DNA of 18,096 nt. Origin: RGIG7332 sp045589235. Lineage in GTDB: Bacteria; Bacillota; Clostridia; Oscillospirales; JAAYXM01. Under the pieces are notes generated by a model. It saw only the letters and a program-made list of their open reading frames with translations, was not told the origin of the DNA and did not search any database. Each line of letters starts with the position of its first letter. Positions within the stretch are counted from its first letter, which is position 1. The stretch spans positions 1 through 18,096 of the forward strand of contig JAZNOR010000032.1 in assembly GCA_045589235.1 (NCBI GenBank), given 5' to 3'. Positions 7,782 through 15,324 of this stretch are shown one piece after another. The position numbers were made by a program, and so were the translations under genes.

Positions 7782-8230
7782 AATTACAGAGACAATCAAA
7801 AATATTGCAGTTAATTGAACAATACGATATTGAAACACAAATGGAGCTTACTGATTATTTATTGAAATGCGGATTTGATACAACACAAGCAACTGTTTCG
7901 CGTGATATTAAAGAGCTTCATCTTGTTAAAACTACGTCTAAAAACGGCAGTAGTAAATATGCTGTATCTGCAGGACAAGCGGAAACCGGATTTTCAGGGA
8001 GACTACGAACAATATTCCGTGAGAGTGTTCTCTCTTATGATTATGCGCAGAATATCGTTGTTATTAAAACAATGCCCGGTCTTGCGTCTGCCGCATGTTC
8101 AACGCTTGATGGTATGCATCTTGCAGACGTTGTTGGAACGATTGCCGGCGATGACACAGGATTTTTAGTACTCAGAACAACGGAAAGCGCTCGTTCATTT
8201 TGTGACGATTTAAAGAAAATGCTTGAATAA
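7778..8230 (+). CDS. argR: Arginine repressor ArgR
   Basis: ArgR (AhrC) is a hexameric arginine-responsive DNA-binding regulator of arginine biosynthesis and catabolism. The 150-residue product matches family length. It has a winged-helix N-terminus (RQSKILQLIEQYDIETQMEL, then TQATVSRDIKEL at 36-47 as the recognition helix) and a C-terminal oligomerisation and arginine-binding domain with GTIAGDDTGF (120-129). The start is TTG 7778. The codon just before it in frame is a stop (7775-7777), there is no earlier choice, and later starts would cut the first helix. GGAGG at 7762-7766 lies 11 bases upstream, slightly long, and the start overlaps the nadK stop (TTGA), so coupling is likely. The argR-recN pairing is conserved in Firmicutes. 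Confidence 0.94.
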   Translation: MKLQRQSKILQLIEQYDIETQMELTDYLLKCGFDTTQATVSRDIKELHLVKTTSKNGSSKYAVSAGQAETGFSGRLRTIFRESVLSYDYAQNIVVIKTMPGLASAACSTLDGMHLADVVGTIAGDDTGFLVLRTTESARSFCDDLKKMLE

Positions 8231-8251
8231 AATTGCAGGAGGTGAGCCGGT

Positions 8252-9928
8252 GTGCTGAAGCTTTTGCATATTGAAAACATTGCGATTATTGAGCAATGTG
8301 ATATTGAATTTAATAGTGGTTTCAATGTACTTACCGGTGAAACCGGAGCCGGCAAGTCTATAATTATTGATTCTATTTCTGCAGTTTTGGGTGAGCGTAC
8401 AACTCGTGAGCTTGTGCGCACGGGGGCAGGGCGCGCAAAAGTGTCTGCTGTGTTCGACGGTTTGCAACCTCAGGTTTTAAATTGGCTTTTTGAGCAAGGC
8501 TTTGATGAATGCGATGAACTTATGCTAAGTCGCGAGATAACACAAGAGGGTAAAAGTGTTTGCAGAATAAACGGTAACCCAGTTTCTGTTGGTGTTATGA
8601 AAAGCCTTGGATCACTGATACTTAATATTCATGGCCAGCATGACAGTCAAGCGCTGATGCACCCTGAAAGCCACGCAGAGTTTATCGACCGATTTGCAAA
8701 CCTCACGATGCTTTGTGAGTATGAAAATGAATATTCACGATACTGTGCATTAAAAGATGAACTTAAAAAGTTAAGTATGGATGAGCAGGAATATTTAAAA
8801 CGTGTTGATATGCTTAAATATCAAATTGATGAGCTTAGCTTAGCTGATATAAAACCGGGCGAGCTTTCTGATATAACTGCAAGACGTGCTTTTTTACGCG
8901 ATGCTTCTCGCATAAGCGAGTCATTAACGCTTATAAAAAGTTTGTTTTTTGGAGATGATGAGCGCTCGGGCATCGTGTCTGATATAGGCGGAGCAGAACG
9001 AGCAATGTATTCGATTGATGTTCAGGAAATTAAGGAGTTGTCAGACCGCGTTTCTGAACTCTCTGCTAATGCATCGGATATAGCAGACGAGGTTTCAAAA
9101 ATACTTGACAAGATAGATGTATCTCCAGAGGAAATTGAGCGCATTGAAACGCGCTTTGATGAACTCAAGAGACTGTGTAAGAAATATGGCACGGATGAAG
9201 ATGGGCTTATTGCTTTGCTTTCGGATTTTGAAAGAGAGCTAGCTTTGCTTGAGCATTCAGATGAGCGAAGAATAGAAGCAGAATGCGAGCTTGATGAATG
9301 TGAAAATAAATGCTGGGAGCTTGCACAAATTCTTTTTGATACACGCCGTGCAGCAGCAAAAAACTTTGAGGACAGAGTACATAAAGAGCTCTCAGACCTT
9401 GATATGTCAAAGGTCAAGTTTAAAGCAGAAATAAAGCCGAGGGACGAACTTTGCGCACGCGGTGCTGATGAAATTGAATTTTTAATTGCAACAAATATAG
9501 GCGAGCCGCTTAAACCGATTGCCAAAATTGCATCCGGCGGTGAGATGGCGCGAATAATGCTTGCGCTTAAAAATGTTCTGGCAGAAAATGACCAGGTTAC
9601 AACACTTATTTTTGATGAGGTAGACTCGGGTGTCAGCGGAAGAGCTGCGCAAAAGGTTTCAGAAAAGCTTGCAGAGCTATCCAAAAACAAACAAATTCTT
9701 TGTGTAACACATCTGCCACAGATGTCTGCAATGGCAGATACACATTTCAAGATAGAAAAACTTGAGCGCAATGGTCGCGCAATTACAGAAGTAACAGAAT
9801 TAAATGAAAGCGGACGGATATTAGAGCTTGCTCGCATTATCGGAGGTACGACTATTACCGACACCACTTGCGAAAATGCAAGGGAACTGATTGAAGCTGC
9901 AGAAAATATAAAAAAGGAGTTAATATAA
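8252..9928 (+). CDS. recN: DNA repair protein RecN
   Basis: RecN is an SMC-like ATPase recruited early to DNA double-strand breaks. The 558-residue product has the expected layout. The Walker A motif GETGAGKS is at 29-36, and NIHGQHDSQALMHP (about 125-138) is a family signature. A long helical centre (about 150-385) fits the coiled coil. The C-terminal ATPase half holds the signature ASGGEMAR (427-434), Walker B with D455-E456 (LIFDEVDSGVSG) and the CVTHLPQ histidine loop. The start is GTG 8252, supported by an almost perfect ribosome site AGGAGGTGA at 8237-8245. The stop is directly followed by tyrS. In Bacillus and many clostridia recN is followed by spoIVB and spo0A, which are not here. 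Confidence 0.96.
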   Translation: MLKLLHIENIAIIEQCDIEFNSGFNVLTGETGAGKSIIIDSISAVLGERTTRELVRTGAGRAKVSAVFDGLQPQVLNWLFEQGFDECDELMLSREITQEGKSVCRINGNPVSVGVMKSLGSLILNIHGQHDSQALMHPESHAEFIDRFANLTMLCEYENEYSRYCALKDELKKLSMDEQEYLKRVDMLKYQIDELSLADIKPGELSDITARRAFLRDASRISESLTLIKSLFFGDDERSGIVSDIGGAERAMYSIDVQEIKELSDRVSELSANASDIADEVSKILDKIDVSPEEIERIETRFDELKRLCKKYGTDEDGLIALLSDFERELALLEHSDERRIEAECELDECENKCWELAQILFDTRRAAAKNFEDRVHKELSDLDMSKVKFKAEIKPRDELCARGADEIEFLIATNIGEPLKPIAKIASGGEMARIMLALKNVLAENDQVTTLIFDEVDSGVSGRAAQKVSEKLAELSKNKQILCVTHLPQMSAMADTHFKIEKLERNGRAITEVTELNESGRILELARIIGGTTITDTTCENARELIEAAENIKKELI

Positions 9929-11152
9929 ATGGGTATTTATGAAGAATTACAAGCGCGAGGACTTATTGCGCAGGTCACAAACGAACCTGAAATACGTGAC
10001 CTTATAAATTCAGGCGGTGCAAAATTTTATATCGGTTTTGACCCAACTGCAGATTCTTTACATGTAGGTCACTTTATGGCACTTTGTCTTATGAAGCGTT
10101 TGCAGATGGCAGGCAACAAGCCGGTTGTTCTTATCGGTGGCGGCACAGGTATGGTTGGTGACCCGTCGGGCAGAACAGATATGCGTTCAATGCTTACCAT
10201 TGAAACAATTAAGCACAATTGCGAATGCTTTAAGAAGCAAATGGAGAATTTTATTGAGTTTGGCGATGATAAGGCTATAATGGTAAACAATGGTGACTGG
10301 CTTTTAGATCTCAATTATGTTGAGCTTTTACGTGATGTTGGTGCATGCTTCTCTGTAAACAATATGCTTCGCGCTGAGTGCTATAAGCAGAGAATGGAGA
10401 AAGGCTTAAGCTTCCTTGAATTTAACTATATGATAATGCAGGCTTATGACTTCTATTACTTAAACGAAAATTACGGTTGTAATATGCAGTTTGGTGGTAA
10501 TGACCAATGGAGCAATATGCTTGCAGGTACTGATCTTATCAGAAGAAAGACCGGTAAGGACGCATATGCTATGACTATCACTCTTCTTATGAACAGTGAA
10601 GGCAAGAAGATGGGTAAGACTGCAAGCGGTGCAGTTTGGCTTGACCCGAACAAGACCTCTCCATATGAGTTCTATCAGTATTGGAGAAATGTTCAGGATG
10701 CTGATGTTATCAATTGCGTAAAGATGCTCACATTCATTCCGCTTGAAGAAATTGCAGAGTATGAAAAATATGAGGGTAGCCAGCTTAATGCTGTAAAAGA
10801 ACGCTTAGCTTATGAGCTTACTGCACTTGTTCATGGTGAAGAGGAAGCTAAGAAAGCTCAGGAAGCAGCTCGCGCATTATTTGGTGCACAGAAAGATGAT
10901 GCTAATATGCCCTCTACCGACTTAACTGATGCAGACTTTACTGATGGTGCAATTTCGGCACTTGACTTGCTTGTTAAGTGTGGACTGACTCCGTCAAAGG
11001 GTGAGGCGCGCCGTGTAATTCAGCAGGGTGGTCTTTCAATTAACGACGAAAAGGTAACTGACATTGCAAAGACTTTTAGTAAAGATGATTTTGCAGATGG
11101 AAAGCTTATTATCAAGAAGGGTAAGAAAACCTACCATAGAGCAAATATTTAG
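9929..11152 (+). CDS. tyrS: Tyrosyl-tRNA synthetase
   Basis: TyrRS is a class I synthetase that charges tRNA-Tyr. The 407-residue product has a Rossmann domain with GFDPTADSLHVGH (36-48, HVGH as the HIGH motif), GDPSGR (77-82), the tyrosine-binding region FLEFNYMIMQAYD, GGNDQW (189-194) and KMGKT (227-231) as the KMSKS loop. A C-terminal S4 domain (about 340-400) contains LLVKCGLTPSKGEARR and QQGGLSIND. AAGGAG at 9914-9919 lies within the recN end, and the ATG directly abuts the recN stop. There is no leader and hence no T-box, which is unusual for a Firmicute tyrS. Codon use differs somewhat from its neighbours, with AAG preferred over AAA for lysine, as expected of a highly expressed gene. 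A strong terminator follows. Confidence 0.97.
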   Translation: MGIYEELQARGLIAQVTNEPEIRDLINSGGAKFYIGFDPTADSLHVGHFMALCLMKRLQMAGNKPVVLIGGGTGMVGDPSGRTDMRSMLTIETIKHNCECFKKQMENFIEFGDDKAIMVNNGDWLLDLNYVELLRDVGACFSVNNMLRAECYKQRMEKGLSFLEFNYMIMQAYDFYYLNENYGCNMQFGGNDQWSNMLAGTDLIRRKTGKDAYAMTITLLMNSEGKKMGKTASGAVWLDPNKTSPYEFYQYWRNVQDADVINCVKMLTFIPLEEIAEYEKYEGSQLNAVKERLAYELTALVHGEEEAKKAQEAARALFGAQKDDANMPSTDLTDADFTDGAISALDLLVKCGLTPSKGEARRVIQQGGLSINDEKVTDIAKTFSKDDFADGKLIIKKGKKTYHRANI

Positions 11153-11162
11153 TCACAAATAA

Positions 11163-11202
11163 AACATCTCCGCATAAAATTAAAGTGCGGAGGTGTTTTT
11201 TT
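11163..11202 (+). terminator. Intrinsic terminator after tyrS
   Basis: A 12-bp stem pairs 11163-11174 with 11186-11197. It has one T:G pair, an 11-base AT-rich loop and a GC-rich core CTCCGC/GCGGAG. Seven T residues run from 11196 to 11202. It lies 10 bases after the tyrS stop and ends directly at the yunB ATG (11203), so the 3' arm also holds the yunB ribosome site. Confidence 0.9.
11189..11195 (+). promoter_or_regulatory. yunB ribosome binding site inside the terminator stem
   Basis: GGAGGTG at 11189-11195 is the only good Shine-Dalgarno sequence for yunB, with GGAGG ending 9 bases before ATG 11203. All seven bases are in the 3' arm of the tyrS terminator hairpin and pair with 11165-11171. 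On a read-through transcript it would be occluded. A transcript starting within the loop would leave it free. Confidence 0.7.
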
Positions 11203-11844
11203 ATGCAACGCGGTTTTAAAAGGAAAAAAACTAGTGGAAGAGCTATTGTCTTTTTACTTGTTCTAATTTTTTCTTTTTCTGCTTTATATATATATTACAT
11301 AACCCAAATTCGCCCTTTACTCGAAGAATATGTTCTAAATGATGTGAGAAACCAAATAAATTTAATGTTAAATAAGATTATTGAAGAAGAAATTGCAAAT
11401 AATGCTGTTACATATAATTTGCTTGTAAATATAGAAAAAGGAACGGACGGGCAGATAACCTCAATTTCAAGTGATGTTTATAACATGAATAAAATCAAAG
11501 TATCAATAGAGGAGAAAATATTGGAAAGTGTTTTAAATCGGGGCGAAATAAAAGTTGATGTACCGATCGGGAGCTTGCTCGGAAATGAGTTGTTTTTGGG
11601 GAGAGGTCCTGAAATTAAAATATTGGTAACGCCGATTGCGTCAGTACATGCGCGATTTCAAAATGAATTTGATTCCGCGGGAGTTAATCAGACCAGACAT
11701 AGAATTTTACTAAATTATGATGTTTGTTTAAAAATAATGTTACCAGGAAAACGTGATGAAACCGTAATTTCATCAAGTGTTTGTGTTGCTGAAACAATCG
11801 TTGTGGGTCTTGTTCCGCGTTTGTTTTCAGGTTCACAGAATTAA
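11203..11844 (+). CDS. yunB: Sporulation protein YunB family
   Basis: YunB is a membrane-anchored protein made in the mother cell during sporulation (under sigma-E in B. subtilis); its biochemical role is not known. The 213-residue product has a basic N-terminus, one transmembrane helix (about 13-33) and an extracytoplasmic domain with the family motifs. These are YNLLVNIEKG (71-80), PIGSLLG (111-117), GRGPEIKI (123-130), FDSAGVNQTRHRI (146-158) and VAETIVVGLVP (185-195). I start at ATG 11203, served by GGAGGTG at 11189-11195. GTG 11185 lies in the terminator loop, lacks a ribosome site and would add MRRCFF. The gene is bracketed by the tyrS terminator and a ligA promoter, so it may be its own transcription unit. 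It implies descent from an endospore former. Confidence 0.88.
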   Translation: MQRGFKRKKTSGRAIVFLLVLIFSFSALYIYYITQIRPLLEEYVLNDVRNQINLMLNKIIEEEIANNAVTYNLLVNIEKGTDGQITSISSDVYNMNKIKVSIEEKILESVLNRGEIKVDVPIGSLLGNELFLGRGPEIKILVTPIASVHARFQNEFDSAGVNQTRHRILLNYDVCLKIMLPGKRDETVISSSVCVAETIVVGLVPRLFSGSQN

Positions 11845-11857
11845 GCGCAAAAAACAC

Positions 11858-11886
11858 TTTAGATTTTTAAAAATATATGGTAAAAT
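11858..11886 (+). promoter_or_regulatory. Candidate promoter for ligA-gatCAB
   Basis: TTTAGA (11858-11863, 4 of 6 matches to TTGACA) is followed after 17 bases by TAAAAT (11881-11886). TG at 11878-11879 gives an extended -10. A start near 11893 would leave a very short leader beginning at the ligA ribosome site, which is tight. It lies in the 65-base gap between yunB and ligA. Confidence 0.45.
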
Positions 11887-11909
11887 AAAGATGGAGGACG
11901 GTGCAGCTT

Positions 11910-13886
11910 ATGAAAGATAGAATTAAAGAGCTTTGTAATAAATTAAATTTATATAATAAAGAATACTATGTATTGGATAATCCGTCGGTTTCGGATTATG
12001 AATACGATATGATGCTTCGAGAACTTGAAGAGCTTGAGGAAAAGCACCCTGAATTTAAACAACCTGATTCGCCAACACAGCGTGTTGGCGGAGAGGCTCT
12101 TTCACAGTTTGAAAGCTACACACATCCTGTGCCGCTTGACAGTTTGCAGGACGTTTTTTCAAAAGATGAGCTATTTGCGTTTGATGCAAGAGTTCGTGAG
12201 GTAATAGATAATCCTGAATATGTGGTTGAGCTTAAAATTGACGGTTTATCAGTTGCGCTTGAATATGAAAATGGGATTTTTGTGCGAGGGGTAACGCGTG
12301 GCGACGGTGTTGTTGGCGAGGATGTAACGGCAAACTTAAAAACCGTGCGCACAATTCCGCTTAGAATAGAAAATGCACCCGAACGACTAATTGTTCGTGG
12401 AGAGATTTTTATGCCGTATGACGTCTTTTTGCGATTAAATGAAGAGAGGGAAAATCGCGAGGAAGCTCTATTTAAAAATCCGAGAAATGCGGCAGCCGGC
12501 TCCCTTCGTCAATTAGACCCGAAAATTGCTGCAGCGCGTGGTCTTGATATAATTGTGTTTAATCTGCAGTTGTCAAGTGAAGATACACCAAAAACACACA
12601 AAGAAATACTTGATTGGCTTTGTGGATTTGGTTTTAAAGTAAGCCCATATCGTAATACATTCAACAACATTGAGGCAGCTTATGAAGAAATTTTAAAACT
12701 TGGTGAGTTGCGTGGTACATTACCATTTCAAATAGACGGTGCGGTTGTTAAAGTAAATGACATTGTATCGCGTGATTTGCTAGGTAAAACAAGTAAATTT
12801 CCTAAGTGGGCGGCGGCATTTAAATATCCGCCTGAGCAAAAGGAAACAATTTTGGAAGATATTGTTATTCAAGTTGGAAGAACCGGTGTTTTGACTCCAA
12901 ATGCAGTTTTAAAACCTGTGCATATTGCAGGGGTTACCGTATCTCGTGCAACGCTTCATAATGCGGATTTTATCGCTGAAAAGGATCTTATGATTGGTGA
13001 TACGGTTGTTATCCAAAAAGCCGGAGATATAATTCCCGAGGTTGTGCGTCCTGTTTTAGAAAAGAGACCGACAACCGCATGTGAATTTAAAATGCCACAA
13101 AATTGTCCGGCTTGTGGCGCATCCGTTTTTCGTGATGATGAGGCAGCTCATCGATGTACCAATCCGGAATGTCCGGCTCAGCGCTCGCGTAATATAATTC
13201 ATTTTGCATCGCGCGACGCTATGGATATTGAAGGGCTTGGTCCTGCGATTGTTGAAGCTTTAATTGATGAAGGCTTTATTCGTGACGTTGCTGATTTATA
13301 TACACTTGATGCACAAAGTGTTGCAACAATTGAGCGTATGGGAGAAAAGTCGGCAAGTAATTTGATAAATGCAATTGAAAACAGCAAAAATAATGACTTA
13401 TCACGTCTCATTTTTGCACTTGGAATACGTCATGTAGGGCAGAAAACAGGTAAAATTTTGGCAAAGAAATTTAAAACAATGGAAGCTTTGCAAATTGCAA
13501 GTGCTAATGAACTGATGGAAGTTGACGATATAGGTGCAACTATTGCCGAAAGCATTAAAAATTGGTTTGAGCAGGAGAGTTCCGTGAAGCTAATTGCACG
13601 CCTTTGCGAATATGGTGTCAATATGGAAAGTGTTGATACTGCGGTAGATAATCGTTTTGAAGGCAAGACTTTTGTTTTAACCGGTGCATTGTCTAGATTT
13701 ACTCGTGATAAGGCAAGTGAGCTTATTGAAAATTTAGGTGGTAAGGTATCGGGCTCAGTTTCAAAAAAGACAAGCTATGTTGTAGTTGGCGAGGATGCCG
13801 GTAGTAAGCTACGCAAGGCACAGGAACTTGGTGTTGAGATCTTAAATGAAGAAGAATTCATACAGCTTTCAGGTATGGAGGAGTAA
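11910..13886 (+). CDS. ligA: NAD-dependent DNA ligase LigA
   Basis: LigA seals nicks during replication and repair using NAD as adenylate donor. The 658-residue product has every expected domain. Domain Ia contains YYVLDNPSVSDYEYD (19-33). The adenylation domain has VELKIDG with the catalytic K109, then RGEIF and the KNPRNAAAGSLRQLD block. The OB-fold has GRTGVLTPNAVLKPV and VSRATLHNAD. The zinc finger has C399, C402, C416 and C421. Helix-hairpin-helix repeats follow (IEGLGPAIVEAL, IERMGEKSA, ALGIRHVGQKTG, VDDIGATIA). A C-terminal BRCT domain (about 580-658) has FVLTGALSRFTRDKA and KTSYVVVGEDAGSKL. I start at ATG 11910. GGAGG at 11893-11897 is 12 bases upstream, rather long; GTG 11901 would add 3 residues at only 3 bases of spacing. 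The minimal gatC follows 2 bases after the stop. Confidence 0.96.
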   Translation: MKDRIKELCNKLNLYNKEYYVLDNPSVSDYEYDMMLRELEELEEKHPEFKQPDSPTQRVGGEALSQFESYTHPVPLDSLQDVFSKDELFAFDARVREVIDNPEYVVELKIDGLSVALEYENGIFVRGVTRGDGVVGEDVTANLKTVRTIPLRIENAPERLIVRGEIFMPYDVFLRLNEERENREEALFKNPRNAAAGSLRQLDPKIAAARGLDIIVFNLQLSSEDTPKTHKEILDWLCGFGFKVSPYRNTFNNIEAAYEEILKLGELRGTLPFQIDGAVVKVNDIVSRDLLGKTSKFPKWAAAFKYPPEQKETILEDIVIQVGRTGVLTPNAVLKPVHIAGVTVSRATLHNADFIAEKDLMIGDTVVIQKAGDIIPEVVRPVLEKRPTTACEFKMPQNCPACGASVFRDDEAAHRCTNPECPAQRSRNIIHFASRDAMDIEGLGPAIVEALIDEGFIRDVADLYTLDAQSVATIERMGEKSASNLINAIENSKNNDLSRLIFALGIRHVGQKTGKILAKKFKTMEALQIASANELMEVDDIGATIAESIKNWFEQESSVKLIARLCEYGVNMESVDTAVDNRFEGKTFVLTGALSRFTRDKASELIENLGGKVSGSVSKKTSYVVVGEDAGSKLRKAQELGVEILNEEEFIQLSGMEE

Positions 13887-13888
13887 CA

Positions 13889-14065
13889 ATGAATATTGAT
13901 ATTTCGGATATGCTTTTATTTGTAAATAAGCTGTCTGAACTTGATTTACCGGAGAATACACCTGTGTGCTGTTCTCAGTTTACCGAGCTTCAAGAAGACG
14001 TGGTAATACACTTTGGTAAAGTTTTTGACAGCGATGTAAAGGTTGAAAAGGTGCGCGGAGTATGA
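13889..14065 (+). CDS. gatC: Minimal GatC-like subunit of Asp/Glu-tRNA amidotransferase
   Basis: A 58-residue frame fills the space between ligA and gatA. It has a strong ribosome site, GGAGGAG at 13877-13883, and its stop overlaps the gatA start (ATGA, 14062-14065). The product begins MNIDISDMLLFVNKLSELDL and continues through TELQEDVV (32-39) to KVEKVRGV at the end. FVNKLSELDL...P...LQEDVV resembles the central LNELDT...P...LREDVV segment of GatC, and the VKVEKV end resembles the short C-terminal strand. The N-terminal 30-odd residues of normal GatC (about 95 residues, helices with the LARL motif) are missing, and nothing upstream could encode them because ligA runs up to the start. Position and coupling favour a shrunken but functional GatC. 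The similarity is weak, so an unrelated small protein is possible. Confidence 0.7.
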   Translation: MNIDISDMLLFVNKLSELDLPENTPVCCSQFTELQEDVVIHFGKVFDSDVKVEKVRGV

Positions 14066-15324
14066 TAGGTAAGTTAAGTGTTACAGAGCTTTCGATCTTA
14101 CTAAAAAAACGTGAGTTGTCCGCGGTAGATGTTTTTAAATATTACATCAACAAAGAAGACAAATATGGCGCCTATTTATTTAAGAATACAGAAGGCTTAA
14201 AAGTAGCTGAAGATGTAGACAAACGTCGTGTGCAGGGTGAAAAACTACCAGTGCTCGCGGGAATTCCGATTGCTGTTAAGGACAATATTTGCACTAAAGA
14301 TATGCCCACAACTTGCGCATCGAAAACACTTGAGGAATTTATACCTATGTACAATGCAACGGTTGTTGATAGGCTTAATGCACACAATATGCCGATTTTG
14401 GGCAAGACAAATATGGATGAGTTTGCAATGGGGTCAACAGGTGAAAATTCGGCGTTTTTTAAAACAATAAATCCGATCAGCCCTGAGCTTTCACCGGGTG
14501 GTTCATCGTCGGGCTCAGCTGCCGCGGTATCGGGAAGGTTAGCTCCGATTGCGCTTGGAAGCGATACAGGTGGTTCGGTGCGTATGCCGGCGCAAATGTG
14601 TAAAATATGCGGCTTTAAACCAAGTTACGGCGCGATTTCACGCTTTGGACTTATTGCTTTTGCATCATCTCTTGACCAGATTGGAATTTTATCTCAAAAT
14701 GTTTCAGATTGTAAATTGATTTTTGATGCTTTGCGTGGACGAGATAGCTATGATATGACAAGTATTGATGTTTTTGATAAAAAAAATTTAAATCCAAAAA
14801 CTGCATATTTTATTAAAAATGAAAGTTGTTTGAAAGCAGATGAAATTAACTTGTCGATGTTGCAATATCTCTTACCGATATACTATATTATCTCATCTGC
14901 AGAAGCTGCCAGCAACCTTTCGCGTTATGACGGTGTGCGTTATGGTAAGGATTCTGAGTTTGGTGTTGAAGTTATGCGCAGAATTGAACTTGGAAACTTT
15001 GTTTTAAGTTCAGAGAATGTTGGAGAATATTATAATCGCGCGTGTCGCGCGCGTGCACTTTTGTGCAAAGAAATGGACAAGCTATTCGAGTCATATGATT
15101 TTATTTTTATGCCAACAATGACAGATAAAGTGCAAAAGCTTAATGAAAAGTGCGTACCTTCAGACATTTATTCTCTTGATGCATATACAGTGCTTGCGAA
15201 TTTGGCGTATTTACCTGCAATTTCTTTACCGATAGGTGAGAATGGCGTTACAATTATGGCGCGTCACGGAGAAGATACGGCACTTCTTAAATTTGCTGAG
15301 GAGGTGCTGGCAAATGGAATTTGA
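14062..15324 (+). CDS. gatA: Asp-tRNA(Asn)/Glu-tRNA(Gln) amidotransferase subunit A, compact form
   Basis: GatA is the glutaminase of GatCAB. It releases ammonia from glutamine for conversion of Glu-tRNA(Gln) or Asp-tRNA(Asn) to the amidated form. The amidase-signature core is intact: K73 in AVKDNI, the cis-Ser S148 in PGGSSSGSAAAVSG (145-158), and the nucleophile S172 in GSDTGGSVRMP (166-176). Also present are GKTNMDEFAMGSTGENSAF, CGFKPSYGAISRFGL, SNLSRYDGVRYG (264-275) and EVMRRIELGNFVLS (283-296). At 420 residues it is about 60 shorter than usual. Relative to the family I see losses between DMTSID (211-216) and YYIISSAEA (254-262), after VRYG (272-275), and at the C-terminus, where the GLP and GLQ signatures become YLP and VTIMA. 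It overlaps gatC by 4 bases and gatB by 11. Confidence 0.93.
   Translation: MIGKLSVTELSILLKKRELSAVDVFKYYINKEDKYGAYLFKNTEGLKVAEDVDKRRVQGEKLPVLAGIPIAVKDNICTKDMPTTCASKTLEEFIPMYNATVVDRLNAHNMPILGKTNMDEFAMGSTGENSAFFKTINPISPELSPGGSSSGSAAAVSGRLAPIALGSDTGGSVRMPAQMCKICGFKPSYGAISRFGLIAFASSLDQIGILSQNVSDCKLIFDALRGRDSYDMTSIDVFDKKNLNPKTAYFIKNESCLKADEINLSMLQYLLPIYYIISSAEAASNLSRYDGVRYGKDSEFGVEVMRRIELGNFVLSSENVGEYYNRACRARALLCKEMDKLFESYDFIFMPTMTDKVQKLNEKCVPSDIYSLDAYTVLANLAYLPAISLPIGENGVTIMARHGEDTALLKFAEEVLANGI

Noticed and set aside
9022..9867. A 281-codon open frame on the - strand
   Set aside because: It lies wholly antisense to recN, is extremely serine-rich, has no recognisable motif or ribosome site, and is explained as a shadow of recN codon use.
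11185..11202. GTG 11185 as the yunB start
   Set aside because: It lies in the terminator loop without a ribosome site. ATG 11203 has GGAGGTG at good spacing.
11863..11874. ATTTTTAAAAAT palindrome after yunB as a terminator
   Set aside because: It is pure A/T with no loop or GC core. It is better explained as spacer within the ligA promoter region.
15037..15056. CG-rich alternating tract in gatA
   Set aside because: It is fully explained by consecutive CGC and GCG/GCA codons for Arg and Ala in the conserved helix after GEYYNRA. No other structure was seen.
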